From NCBI RefSeq assembly GCF_017355985.1, contig NZ_JAFIQU010000001.1, positions 496,001-560,000 on the forward strand: 64,000 nt of DNA. The letters are read 5' to 3'. Under the pieces are notes generated by a model that did no database searches, was not told where the DNA came from, and saw only the letters and a list, made by a program, of their open reading frames with translations. Source of the DNA: Arenibaculum pallidiluteum. Lineage in GTDB: Bacteria; Pseudomonadota; Alphaproteobacteria; Azospirillales; Azospirillaceae. The position numbers and the translations under genes were made by a program. This document shows, one piece after another, positions 12,328 to 20,167 of the stretch; the stretch's first letter is position 1, and the number at the start of each line of letters is the position of its first letter.

Positions 12328-13086
12328 TCAGCCGAAGAGCGCGTCGATGTCGGCCTGGCTGATCATGCCCTTGTTGGCATTCACCTCGTTGGGGCCATGC
12401 AGGTCCAGCCCGTCGTCCCTCTTGTAGAGGCCGGGCGGCAGCGGCATCAACTCGAACTCCTTCTTGTTCCAGACGCTCATCATCGCCTCGACGCGCTCCT
12501 CGATGAAGGAGAGCGCCCGGACCACCTTGTTGATGCGCTGCCCGGTCAGGTCCTGAAAGTTGCAGGCCTCGTAGATCTTGGTGACCTGCTCGGCAAGATC
12601 GTGGACCCGCCCTGCGTTGTAGCTGTCGGACGGAAGCGTGCTCTTGAGCTCATGAACGATGCCGTCGATCTCCTCGGCGGCCGACATGATCGTGTGGGTC
12701 GCGCTCTCGGTCGCCGAGACCACGGCCGTCAGCTCCTCGGACGCCGCCTGGAAACGATCCTCGTCCGCCAGGGGATGGCGCAGCGCGGCCATCTCGGCCT
12801 TGGTCGCCTTGATGCGCCCGGCAATGTCGGAGATCTCGATCTGGATCTTCTCGATCTCGATCTGATCATTGTTGATGAAGCGGTCCAGCTTCGCGCTGAG
12901 ATCCGCGATGGCGGACAGCACTTCGGTCTGGTCCACCTCGGCGACGGTCGTAACCGCGCCATTGGCAGCGCCGTTGCCGAGGGCTTCGGCGGCCTGCCCC
13001 TCGCCCGACAGGGCGGCCCCCAGCCGCTTGAGCTGCTGCAGCTCCGCCATGAAGGGGCGGCGGGTCTTCGAGCCTTGCGGATTCAT
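12328..13086 (-). CDS. CheZ-like phosphatase ending in a FliM-like peptide
   Basis: The product is a mostly helical 252-residue protein. Its centre carries ACNFQDLTGQRINKVVRAL (residues ~174-192); QDLTGQ is the signature around the catalytic Gln of CheZ phosphatases, which dephosphorylate CheY-P. Residues 243-252 read SQADIDALFG, nearly identical to the N-terminal CheY-P-binding peptide of FliM (SQAEIDALL). The frame is open to a TTG 63 bases upstream, but the ATG at 13086 is preferred. It is the third gene after cheY and a longer paralogue, so a role in ending CheY signalling is strongly implied. Overall identity to enterobacterial CheZ looks low. Confidence 0.82.
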   Translation of the reverse strand: MNPQGSKTRRPFMAELQQLKRLGAALSGEGQAAEALGNGAANGAVTTVAEVDQTEVLSAIADLSAKLDRFINNDQIEIEKIQIEISDIAGRIKATKAEMAALRHPLADEDRFQAASEELTAVVSATESATHTIMSAAEEIDGIVHELKSTLPSDSYNAGRVHDLAEQVTKIYEACNFQDLTGQRINKVVRALSFIEERVEAMMSVWNKKEFELMPLPPGLYKRDDGLDLHGPNEVNANKGMISQADIDALFG

Positions 13087-13164
13087 CACGCTGGTTTCTC
13101 GCCTCTGCGACGGGTGCGGCGCATGCCGCAGCCGCCAGGATTCATGCAAATAAAGGCTTTGGGC

Positions 13165-14424
13165 CTATCCGAAGAGCGCGTCGATCGCGGACTGGTCGAG
13201 AGGTCCGGCGGCAGGTCCAGGGTCCGGTGGCTTCGCCGTGGCGGCGGGCGCCGGTTTCGGCGCAGCCGCGGGAGCCTTCGCCGCCGCGGGCGGCGGCAGC
13301 GTCGCTGCGGGCGGAGGCGACATCTTCGGCGTCACCGCCTTGGGTGGCGCCGCCTTGGGCTGGGCTGCGGCCTTCGGCGGCTCGGCCTCCGCCACGGGGG
13401 CGGGCTTCGCCGTCTTCGGCTTGCGCGCCTTCGCGGCGGGCTCCGCCTCCGGCACGACCTCCGGTGCGGCTTCCGCCTCGGACACCGCGGCCATCCAGGC
13501 GGCCTCGTCCGCCTCGGGGGCGGCTTCGGCCAGCCAGTCGGCCTCCGGCTCCGGGACAGGGGCCGCATCCACGGCGTGCTGGCCGGCCGCGGCCTCGTCC
13601 TCGTCCTGCGCGTCCCAGACCGACGCCCCGGGATCCTCTGCCGGCTCCTCGACGTTCCAGCCCCCGTCGTCGCCCGCGGCGGTCTCCGCCGCCGGGTCGG
13701 GCATCAGCGTCGAGAACATCGCGTCCACGTCGTCCTGGCTGACCCCCTGACCGGGCAATGCGGGCCCGTGCAGAAGGTGGGAATCCGGGACGGCAGCCCT
13801 TCCGGGCTCCGGCGGGGGTGGGGGCACGACGCTGCCGTCGTTGTCCCAGATCGCGATCATGGCGTTGATGCGCTGCTCGATATAGCGCAGCGCATTGATC
13901 ACCTTGCTCGTCCGCTGTCCCGTCAGGTCCTGGAAGGAGCAGGCGGTGAAGATGTTCGTGACCTCGGTCTCGATGTCCGAGCACAGTTCGGCGTCGGCCC
14001 CTGCCCGGCGCAGCCGGCTCCCGAGATCCATCAGGCGCTCGGCGGAGTTCAGGATGTCGAAGCTGGCCCGCTCGGTCGAGATGACGATCGCGTCGAGCTC
14101 GTTGGTCGCAGAGACGAACCTGTCGGTGTCGGCGCCTGGCGGTCGCAGGGCCGCGATCTCCCGGCGGGCATGCTCGATCGAGGCTGCCATCTCCTGGAGT
14201 TCGCGCCGCAGGACCCCCACGTGCTGCGCCGCCTGGGCACCGTCCTGATGGACGTTCAGCACGGTCCGCATCTGGTCGAGGATCCGGCGCATGTCGTCGG
14301 CGATGCCGCCCCGGGTAAGGCTGGCGAATCGCCGGAGGAACGCCCGTCCTTTCGCGGAACGGGCGATCGTCTCCTCGATGTGCTCGTACTCGTCTTCCGT
14401 GAGCTGGACCGGCCGATCGTCCAC
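13165..14424 (-). CDS. Long CheZ-like protein with Ala/Pro-rich tail and two FliM-like peptides
   Basis: The 419-residue protein begins with a helical region and carries TACSFQDLTGQRTSKVINAL at residues 160-179, the CheZ catalytic signature. A FliM-like peptide SQDDVDAMF follows at 229-237. Then comes a tail of about 170 residues rich in Ala, Pro, Glu and Lys, which ends in DQSAIDALFG. The start is GTG 14424: GGAGG lies 8 bases upstream, and it is 4 bases after the cheY stop. It is a paralogue of the next gene in the operon. The two peptides flank a disordered linker, as expected for a multivalent CheY-P ligand. Confidence 0.8.
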   Translation of the reverse strand: MDDRPVQLTEDEYEHIEETIARSAKGRAFLRRFASLTRGGIADDMRRILDQMRTVLNVHQDGAQAAQHVGVLRRELQEMAASIEHARREIAALRPPGADTDRFVSATNELDAIVISTERASFDILNSAERLMDLGSRLRRAGADAELCSDIETEVTNIFTACSFQDLTGQRTSKVINALRYIEQRINAMIAIWDNDGSVVPPPPPEPGRAAVPDSHLLHGPALPGQGVSQDDVDAMFSTLMPDPAAETAAGDDGGWNVEEPAEDPGASVWDAQDEDEAAAGQHAVDAAPVPEPEADWLAEAAPEADEAAWMAAVSEAEAAPEVVPEAEPAAKARKPKTAKPAPVAEAEPPKAAAQPKAAPPKAVTPKMSPPPAATLPPPAAAKAPAAAPKPAPAATAKPPDPGPAAGPLDQSAIDALFG

Positions 14425-14428
14425 GGAA

Positions 14429-14794
14429 TTAGCCTCCGATGACGGACTGGATCTTCTGCTTCAGCGTCTCGGCGTTGAACGGCTTGACGATGTAGTTGTT
14501 GACCCCGGCCTCTTTGGCCGCGACCACGTTCTCGGTCTTGCTCTCGGCGGTGACCATGATGAAGGGCGTGCCCGAGAGCTTGTTGTCGGCACGGATCTCC
14601 TTGAGGAGCTGCAGGCCGGTCATCGGCTCCATGTTCCAGTCCGAGATCACCAGGCCGAATTTGTCCGCGCGCAGCTTCTGAAGCGCGCTGACGCCGTCTC
14701 CGGCCTCGTCGACGTCATTGTAACCGATCTGCGTCAGCAGATTGCGGACAATGCGCCGCATGGTTGCATAGTCGTCGACCACAAGGATCTTCAT
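14429..14794 (-). CDS. cheY: Chemotaxis-type single-domain response regulator CheY
   Basis: This is a 121-residue receiver with no output domain. Phosphorylation residues are the acidic pair Asp7-Asp8 (LVVDD), phospho-acceptor Asp52 (VISDWNMEPMTG), Thr82 (MVTAES) and Lys104 (YIVKPF). The DWNMPxMxG-like block and TMRRIVRNLL helix are characteristic of true CheY proteins that bind the flagellar switch, rather than generic receivers. It heads an operon with two CheZ-like genes; the next GTG start is 4 bases past its stop. GGAG lies about 10 bases before its ATG. No cheA or receptor gene is in the window. Confidence 0.9.
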   Translation of the reverse strand: MKILVVDDYATMRRIVRNLLTQIGYNDVDEAGDGVSALQKLRADKFGLVISDWNMEPMTGLQLLKEIRADNKLSGTPFIMVTAESKTENVVAAKEAGVNNYIVKPFNAETLKQKIQSVIGG

Positions 14795-15034
14795 ATCCAG
14801 CTCCGATCAAGTTACGCCGCGACGCAGCGGATTCCGCCCAACTTGCCGCGCTATTGTTAAATTTGGGTTCATGCCGGCCCGCGGAATCGTCTTCGCACCG
14901 CCCGCGGATGGGCGCCATGGAACTTCGCATAAGGGACGAATGCGATCAATGCGGCCGCGGGCCGGCGGGCGCGACAGGGCCGCGCCCACCGCCACCGTCA
15001 GCGGCTGCTGACGGGACCGCTCCGGCCGGCTGCC

Positions 15035-17056
15035 TCAGATCGCGAGCGGCCCGGTCGCCGCGACGAGCCACGCCGCGTCTTCGCCTTCGAGATGGGGCAG
15101 CAGGACCTCCCGCACGCCCAGGTGATATGCGTCGAGCCATGCGATCTCGGCCGAGGTCAGCAGGCTCGGCTCTATCAGCGTGGCATCGATCGGGGCGAGC
15201 GTCAGCGTCTCGAACTCGTACATCGGCCGCTCGGCCGCGGGCAGGTCCTCGCACGGCCTGACTGCCACCAGATTCTCGATCCGGATCCCGTAGGCGTCCG
15301 TCTTGTAGTAGCCGGGCTCGTTGGAGAGCACCATGCCGGGGTCGAGCGCGACCGTGCTGGCGACCTTCGAGATCCGCTGCGGCCCCTCGTGCACGGAGAG
15401 ATAGCAGCCAACGCCATGTCCGGTGCCGTGGTCGAAATCGAGCCCGGCCTTCCACAGGAACTGGCGCGCGAGGACGTCGAGCTGGGCGCCCGTTGTCCCC
15501 CTGGGGAAGCGTGCGGTCGCCAGCGCGATGTGGCCCTTGAGGACCAGGGTGAAGCGCTCGCGCATCTCTGGCGACGGCTCGCCCACGGCGACGGTGCGCG
15601 TGATGTCCGTGGTCCCGTCGAGATACTGGGCGCCGCTGTCGATCAGGAACAGCGATCCGGCCTCGAGCCGGCGCTCGGTCTCGGGGGAGACCCGGTAATG
15701 GACGATGGCCCCGTTGGGCCCAGCGCCCGAGATCGTCTGGAAGCTGAGGTCGCGGTACAGCTCGTTGGCCGAGCGGAACGATCGCAGCTTCTCGGCCGCC
15801 TCGATCTCCCCGAGGCGCCCGGAGGGGGCCGTGCGGGAGAGCCAGGCCAGGAAGCGCGCGACGGCGATGCCGTCGCGCCGGTGCGCCGCGCGGATGCCGT
15901 CGAGCTCCACCGCGTTCTTGCGCGCCTTGGGCAGGATCGTCGGCTCGGCCGCGCGCTCGATCCGCGCGCCGGCCTGGGTGAGCCGGTCAAGGATCCAGAC
16001 GGCGGCGACCGCCGTATCCACCTGGACCCGCGCGCCGGCGGCGCCGAGGGCGTCCAGTGCGGGCCCGAACTCCTCGGGCGCGCGGACCGAGACGGCGTTG
16101 CCGAGATGGCGGCCGAGATCCGGGACCAGCTTGCGCCCGTCGATGAAGAGGTCCACCCCGCCGTCCTCGCGCAGGATCGCAAAGGACAGCGGCAGCGGCG
16201 TGTGGGGCACGTCGCCGCCCCTGATGTTCAGGAGCCAGGCGATCCCGTCGGGCTGGGTGATCACCGCGGCTGCGACCCCGTCGCGGCGCAGGCCGGCGGC
16301 GAGCTCGGTCCGCTTCTCCTCCGAGGAGCGGCCGGCGAAGCGGAGGTCCCAGGGCCGCACCGGCGCAATGGGCGCCGGAGGCTGAGCGGTCCAGACGGCA
16401 TCCACGGGGTTGTCCGCACAGGCGACCAGCTCGGCGCCGGAGCGGGCCAGCGCGGACCGCATCCGCTCGACCCAGCCCACGGTATGCAGCCAGGGATCGT
16501 AGCCGAGCCGGCTTCCCGCCGGCAGCGAGCGGGCGACCCAGTCGGCGTGCGGGTCCTCGACGAGATGCAGGAACTCGAAGATCCCGGACGGCGCTTCCGC
16601 CCGCACCTGCAGGGTATACCGGCCGTCGACGAAGAGTGCCGCCCGATCGCGCAGGATCACGGCCAGCCCCGCGGATCCCTTGAAGCCGGTCGCCCATGCC
16701 AGGCGCTCCGCGCGCAGAGGGACATACTCGCCCTGGTGCTCGTCGGCCCGTGGGATCACGAACCCGGCAAGGCCGCGGCGTTCCAGCTCGGCGCGCAGCG
16801 CGGCGACACGCGCGGGCACGTCCGGCTCTCGCGGAGCGGCGCCGACGCGGTCGCGCAGCACGCGCAGCCGCGCGACCAGCTCCGCCGGCAGAGCCTCCTG
16901 CGCGCCCAGCAGGACCATCCAGGCATCGGGGTCCTCGCCGCGCGGGGCGGCGGCGACGCCCTGGACGAGCTCACGGACCGCGGCCGCGTCCAAGGACAGG
17001 CCGGCGCGCTTCAGCAGCGTGTCCAGCTCCGCGTCGCTGCGATGGTCTTCAGACAT
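15035..17056 (-). CDS. M24 Xaa-Pro aminopeptidase with N-terminal extension
   Basis: This 673-residue cytoplasmic metallopeptidase removes the first residue from peptides with proline second. Two creatinase-like N-terminal domains (FVIPRADEHQGEYVPLRAER, LFVDGRYTLQ) precede the pita-bread catalytic domain. Dinuclear metal ligands are visible: two Asp in LIDSGAQYLDGTTDITRTV, His in GTGHGVGCYL, Glu in LSNEPGYY and Glu in YEFETLT. About 75 residues before the first creatinase domain are unusual for this roughly 600-residue family. The ATG has AGGGGATC upstream, so the extension is probably real. It is the last gene of an operon with prmA. Confidence 0.93.
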   Translation of the reverse strand: MSEDHRSDAELDTLLKRAGLSLDAAAVRELVQGVAAAPRGEDPDAWMVLLGAQEALPAELVARLRVLRDRVGAAPREPDVPARVAALRAELERRGLAGFVIPRADEHQGEYVPLRAERLAWATGFKGSAGLAVILRDRAALFVDGRYTLQVRAEAPSGIFEFLHLVEDPHADWVARSLPAGSRLGYDPWLHTVGWVERMRSALARSGAELVACADNPVDAVWTAQPPAPIAPVRPWDLRFAGRSSEEKRTELAAGLRRDGVAAAVITQPDGIAWLLNIRGGDVPHTPLPLSFAILREDGGVDLFIDGRKLVPDLGRHLGNAVSVRAPEEFGPALDALGAAGARVQVDTAVAAVWILDRLTQAGARIERAAEPTILPKARKNAVELDGIRAAHRRDGIAVARFLAWLSRTAPSGRLGEIEAAEKLRSFRSANELYRDLSFQTISGAGPNGAIVHYRVSPETERRLEAGSLFLIDSGAQYLDGTTDITRTVAVGEPSPEMRERFTLVLKGHIALATARFPRGTTGAQLDVLARQFLWKAGLDFDHGTGHGVGCYLSVHEGPQRISKVASTVALDPGMVLSNEPGYYKTDAYGIRIENLVAVRPCEDLPAAERPMYEFETLTLAPIDATLIEPSLLTSAEIAWLDAYHLGVREVLLPHLEGEDAAWLVAATGPLAI

Positions 17057-17101
17057 GATCCCCTTTCCTTGGCCCTGTGCCGGCTGCCGGCGAGTATCGG
17101 G

Positions 17102-18085
17102 TCACGGCGCGGGGGCGGCAAGCCCGGGGCTGTCGCGCAGCCAATCGCTGGCGCCGGCCGCCCGCGCCGTGCCACCTACGCGGCCGGCGCCCGCCTGCGG
17201 CGCCTGCAGGACCAGCGTCGTCCAGTCGCCGAGGCGGTACTCCCGCACGAGCCGCAGCCCCTGGCGCCGATGGGCAGCCAGCACCCAGTTGCGCTGGCGG
17301 TTGAGCAGCCCCGACAGCACGGCGACGCCTCCCGGGGCGAGATGGCGCTTCAGCTCCGGCGCCATCCGGGCGAGCGGCCGCGCCAGGATGTTCGCGGCGA
17401 TCACGTCGTAGGGGCCTCGCCGCGCAACGAGCGGCGCGCCGTAGCCGTTGCCCGCCTGCGCCTCGATCAGCGCTCCGACCTCGTTGCGCTGGGCGTTCAG
17501 GCGCGTCACGCGCACGGATTCCTCGTCGATGTCGACCGCGACCACGGGGCGATGCCAGATCCTGGCCATGGCCATGGCCAGGATTCCCGACCCGCACCCC
17601 ATGTCGAGCAGGCGGCGGGGACGCCGCGACTTGGCGAGCCGGTCGAGGGCCAGCAGGCAGCCGCGCGTCGTCGCGTGCTCGCCCGACCCGAAGGCCGTCG
17701 CGGCATCCACCAGCAGGCCCAGCGACGAGGCGGGAACGCCGCCCTCCCAGTGCGAGCCGTAGACGAAGAAGCGGCCGGCCTTGATCGGAGGGAAGCTCTG
17801 ATAGCTGCGGGTCAGCCAGTCCAGGGCCGGAAGCGGCTCGATGTCGAGCGCCGGCTCGGGCAGACCCAGCGCCTCGGCCAAGACCGCGACGCGCGCCACG
17901 AGCGCCGCGCGGTCGGGCTCGCCCTGCGCCGTGCCCTCGACGAGCCAGGCACCTTCGGGCCCCTCCTGGATCTCGAAGGTGGACAGGGCCACGACGGCGT
18001 CGGCCAGGGCATCGGCGAAAGCGGGGACGCTCGATTGCGGGACGGTCAGGGCGACGCGCCAGAGCGCGGGACTCGGGGCTGGCAT
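17102..18085 (-). CDS. prmA: Ribosomal protein L11 methyltransferase PrmA
   Basis: PrmA trimethylates ribosomal protein L11 using S-adenosylmethionine. The 327-residue protein has the N-terminal substrate-recognition domain, the PrmA-specific segment DAATAFGSGEHATTRGCLLAL, SAM-binding motif I LLDMGCGSGILAMAMA, acidic motif VVAVDIDEES, and the catalytic-loop motif DVIAANILARPL. The C-terminus carries an extra Ala/Gly-rich tail of about 25 residues. It lies 17 bases downstream of the conserved unknown gene and 45 bases upstream of the aminopeptidase, all in one direction. Confidence 0.95.
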   Translation of the reverse strand: MPAPSPALWRVALTVPQSSVPAFADALADAVVALSTFEIQEGPEGAWLVEGTAQGEPDRAALVARVAVLAEALGLPEPALDIEPLPALDWLTRSYQSFPPIKAGRFFVYGSHWEGGVPASSLGLLVDAATAFGSGEHATTRGCLLALDRLAKSRRPRRLLDMGCGSGILAMAMARIWHRPVVAVDIDEESVRVTRLNAQRNEVGALIEAQAGNGYGAPLVARRGPYDVIAANILARPLARMAPELKRHLAPGGVAVLSGLLNRQRNWVLAAHRRQGLRLVREYRLGDWTTLVLQAPQAGAGRVGGTARAAGASDWLRDSPGLAAPAP

Positions 18086-18102
18086 GGAACTGTTCCAGGA
18101 AG

Positions 18103-19320
18103 TCAGATGGTGAGTTTGCGGAATTCGGCGCCGATGGCATCGGCCTGGTCATGCAGGCCCAAGCGCCGCAGGTGGTCCTGGCGGATCCGGATCTGCCGGC
18201 GGGCGACGGCGATCTGGGCCCGCTTGCCGCCGAGCAGCGCACCGTCGGCGGTGCGGAGTCCGGCGATCACGGCCTCCAGGAGCTTGGGCTCGCCCTCGGG
18301 ATTGCCGCGGTCGAGTGGATTGGTGTCGCGCGACAGCTCGGTCAGGAGCCGTTCCAGCAGCACGTCCCGGCACTGGACCGCACGCCCCTCCGCGATCAGG
18401 GCGCCGATGCGCCCGAAGGTCGTGGGCGCGCCCGCGGGCGCGCCGCGGCCGTTCAGGAAGTTCGCGAGGGCGGCGAGCGACGTCCCGAGGTTCCGCTGGG
18501 GGCCCAGGAGATCCTTGACGGCATCGGCCGTGGCCAGCGAATCCGCGACGACCCCCTCGATCGGCATCGCCAGCCTGGGATCGAGGTCCGGCATGAGAAG
18601 GTCGAGCGCCAGCTCTCCCTTGGCGCCGATGGAGCCGGCCGACGTCAGGTACTGGCACAGCAGCGCCCGGAAGAAGAAACCGCCCTCCTCGGGCGGCAGT
18701 TCGGCCTCGATGCGCCGCCCGATGGTCGCAAGATTGCCGGCCTCGAAGGCCGGAAGCTGCACGCGACGCCGCTCGGCCGCGAAGTCCCGGGCGCGGGCGA
18801 GCGCACGGTCGGCCAGGGGCTGCAGCTCGGACAGGCGCGACTTGACGGGGACGTCGAGCACCTTCGCATGGACCTGCGCGACCTGGTACAGCGCCGTGGA
18901 CATCAGCGTGCCCGTATCGGCGAGCTTGCGGGCATAGGTCCAGTTGTGGAGGAGCTCGGTCGGGGTGACCTGGAACTTCTCGAGGAAGAGCCGCAGCAGG
19001 CGTCCCATCACCATGCGCGCCGGCAGGAGGTAGAGCTCCTCGAGCTCGCAGCACAGCGGCGCGCCGTCCGCGTTGCCGGTCACGATCAGCGGCGGCTCCT
19101 TCGTCGCCGGGCGCTTCTCGTTGAGGATTTCCTTCTTGGTCGTGAAGCCGCCCATCATGGTGCGGCTGCGCACGACCTTGACCTCCTCGACTGCGCCCGT
19201 GGCAAGGCGCATGCGCGCGGTCTGCACCGCCTGCGCCTCGTCGGCGAGGATGGCTTCGATCGTCCAGCGGCCTTCGCGGCAGACCTGGACCTCGTAGTCG
19301 TAGCTGCGCCCCCTGCTCAC
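18103..19320 (-). CDS. Conserved-looking protein of unknown function
   Basis: The product is a soluble, helix-rich protein of about 405 residues with no signal peptide and no family I recognise. It opens with SRGRSYDYEVQVCREGRWTI, then EAILADEAQAVQTARMRL, which resembles a small beta-alpha ligand or adaptor domain. A long helical region with many Leu/Arg repeats follows. GTG 19320 is chosen because upstream codons are low-complexity and Cys-rich and fit poorly; no strong ribosome site helps the choice. It is the first gene of the operon with prmA 17 bases downstream, so a link to translation or protein modification is possible but unproven. Confidence 0.7.
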   Translation of the reverse strand: MSRGRSYDYEVQVCREGRWTIEAILADEAQAVQTARMRLATGAVEEVKVVRSRTMMGGFTTKKEILNEKRPATKEPPLIVTGNADGAPLCCELEELYLLPARMVMGRLLRLFLEKFQVTPTELLHNWTYARKLADTGTLMSTALYQVAQVHAKVLDVPVKSRLSELQPLADRALARARDFAAERRRVQLPAFEAGNLATIGRRIEAELPPEEGGFFFRALLCQYLTSAGSIGAKGELALDLLMPDLDPRLAMPIEGVVADSLATADAVKDLLGPQRNLGTSLAALANFLNGRGAPAGAPTTFGRIGALIAEGRAVQCRDVLLERLLTELSRDTNPLDRGNPEGEPKLLEAVIAGLRTADGALLGGKRAQIAVARRQIRIRQDHLRRLGLHDQADAIGAEFRKLTI

Positions 19321-19640
19321 GTCAGGGACATTAGCGGATCGGCCTCCGGGCGTCGCCTGCAAAACGCCGAAAAACCGGAGTTCGCAACCGCATCCTCCGG
19401 CGCGCCGAAGGAAGCCGAAGAGGTGCCTGCTCCTGCCGCAGAGGCCGCCAAGACGTGAACGGCAGCAGCAGCCCGGGCACGGGGCCGAATTCTTCGCTAT
19501 GCGAACAAAACTCGCGCAGATAGCGCTTATGGCAAGACATGCAGACTGCATGGCCCTTCGACCTAACACCTTTTAGGAGCGCGATTCAGGCCGAGCGTAG
19601 TGATAGCTTCGCGCGCTTCCATACCGAATAGGGGTTAGTC
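19321..19640. other. Intergenic region without a supported gene; contains a 15-bp dyad
   Basis: These 320 bases separate the leftward unknown/prmA operon from rightward genes and hold no coding frame I can support. The region is less GC-rich than its surroundings. CATGCAG-A-CTGCATG at 19538-19552 is a perfect dyad and a candidate operator. I cannot assign a regulator. Confidence 0.4.
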
Positions 19641-19790
19641 GTGGCGATCGGGAGCGTGGTTTTCCTGATGCGGGCCGTCCAGGACAAGGGACTGGAGACA
19701 GTGGAAGCGATGAACCACCGTGCGACGCACGATGGATTCACCGGCGCCCACCTTGTCCTTGGGTGCCAGAAGATTCCGGGGCGGCGATGA
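19641..19790 (+). CDS. Possible 49-residue peptide translationally coupled to a receiver gene
   Basis: A GTG at 19641 is preceded by AGGGG seven bases away, with an in-frame stop just upstream (19629). It opens a 49-codon frame whose TGA overlaps the ATG of the next gene (ATGA at 19787-19790). The product starts MAIGSVVFLMRAVQDKGLET and contains MNHRATHDGFTG. The latter is reminiscent of the start of a GGDEF domain, but too short to be one. It may be a leader peptide, a domain remnant or chance. Confidence 0.35.
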   Translation: MAIGSVVFLMRAVQDKGLETVEAMNHRATHDGFTGAHLVLGCQKIPGRR

Positions 19791-20167
19791 CCCGGCGAGT
19801 CCGGGTGGTCGTCGCGGAGGACGAGCTTCTGATCGCGCTCGCCCTGGAGGCAGCCCTGGTCGATCTCGGCTACGAGGTCGCAGCCATCGCCGCGACCGCC
19901 GAGGATGCCGTTGCGGCCGCGGTTCGGCACAATGTCGAGCTCGCCCTCGTGGACGTCAGGCTGGCCGAGGGCTCCGACGGCCTGTGGGCCGCGCAGCGGC
20001 TCGTGCGGTCATATGGGATCCCGGTGATCGTGTGCAGCGCCTGCACCCGGCCCGCGGACGCCCTGGCGACCGGAGCCTCGGCCTTCCTCGCGAAGCCCTA
20101 CACGGCCGCGCAGCTTCGCCATGCCCTGGAAGCGGTGTCCCCCCTGCTTCAGCGCGAGCTGCGGTAG
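19787..20167 (+). CDS. Stand-alone response regulator receiver domain
   Basis: This is a 126-residue receiver with no output domain. The acidic pair is Glu11-Asp12 (VVVAEDE), the phospho-acceptor Asp56 (LALVDVRLAEGSDG), and the conserved Lys103 lies in FLAKPY. The VDVRL..G.DG pattern is typical of alphaproteobacterial single-domain receivers that act in phosphorelays or on general-stress kinases. ATG 19787 is chosen; a GTG 24 bases upstream is in frame. Its 3' end overlaps the convergent M48 protease gene by 19 bases. The cognate kinase is not in the window. Confidence 0.85.
   Translation: MTRRVRVVVAEDELLIALALEAALVDLGYEVAAIAATAEDAVAAAVRHNVELALVDVRLAEGSDGLWAAQRLVRSYGIPVIVCSACTRPADALATGASAFLAKPYTAAQLRHALEAVSPLLQRELR

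Noticed and set aside
12328-13149. TTG at 13149 as the start of the shorter CheZ-like protein
   Set aside because: The 21 added residues show no family character and there is no ribosome site; ATG 13086 is preferred.
13165-13740. Ala/Pro-rich stretch as a repeat element or mobile insertion
   Set aside because: It is in frame, continuous with the CheZ-like protein and ends in a conserved peptide, so it is a protein linker and not inserted DNA.
11230-14442. A 1070-codon open frame on the plus strand opposite the MFS, cheZ-like and cheY genes
   Set aside because: It is antisense to several well-supported genes, low in complexity and Arg/Gly/Pro-rich; such frames arise by chance from GC-rich codon bias.
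15092-18937. A 1281-codon open frame on the plus strand opposite the aminopeptidase/prmA operon
   Set aside because: Shadow of codon bias; no domain, and the opposite strand carries three recognisable genes.
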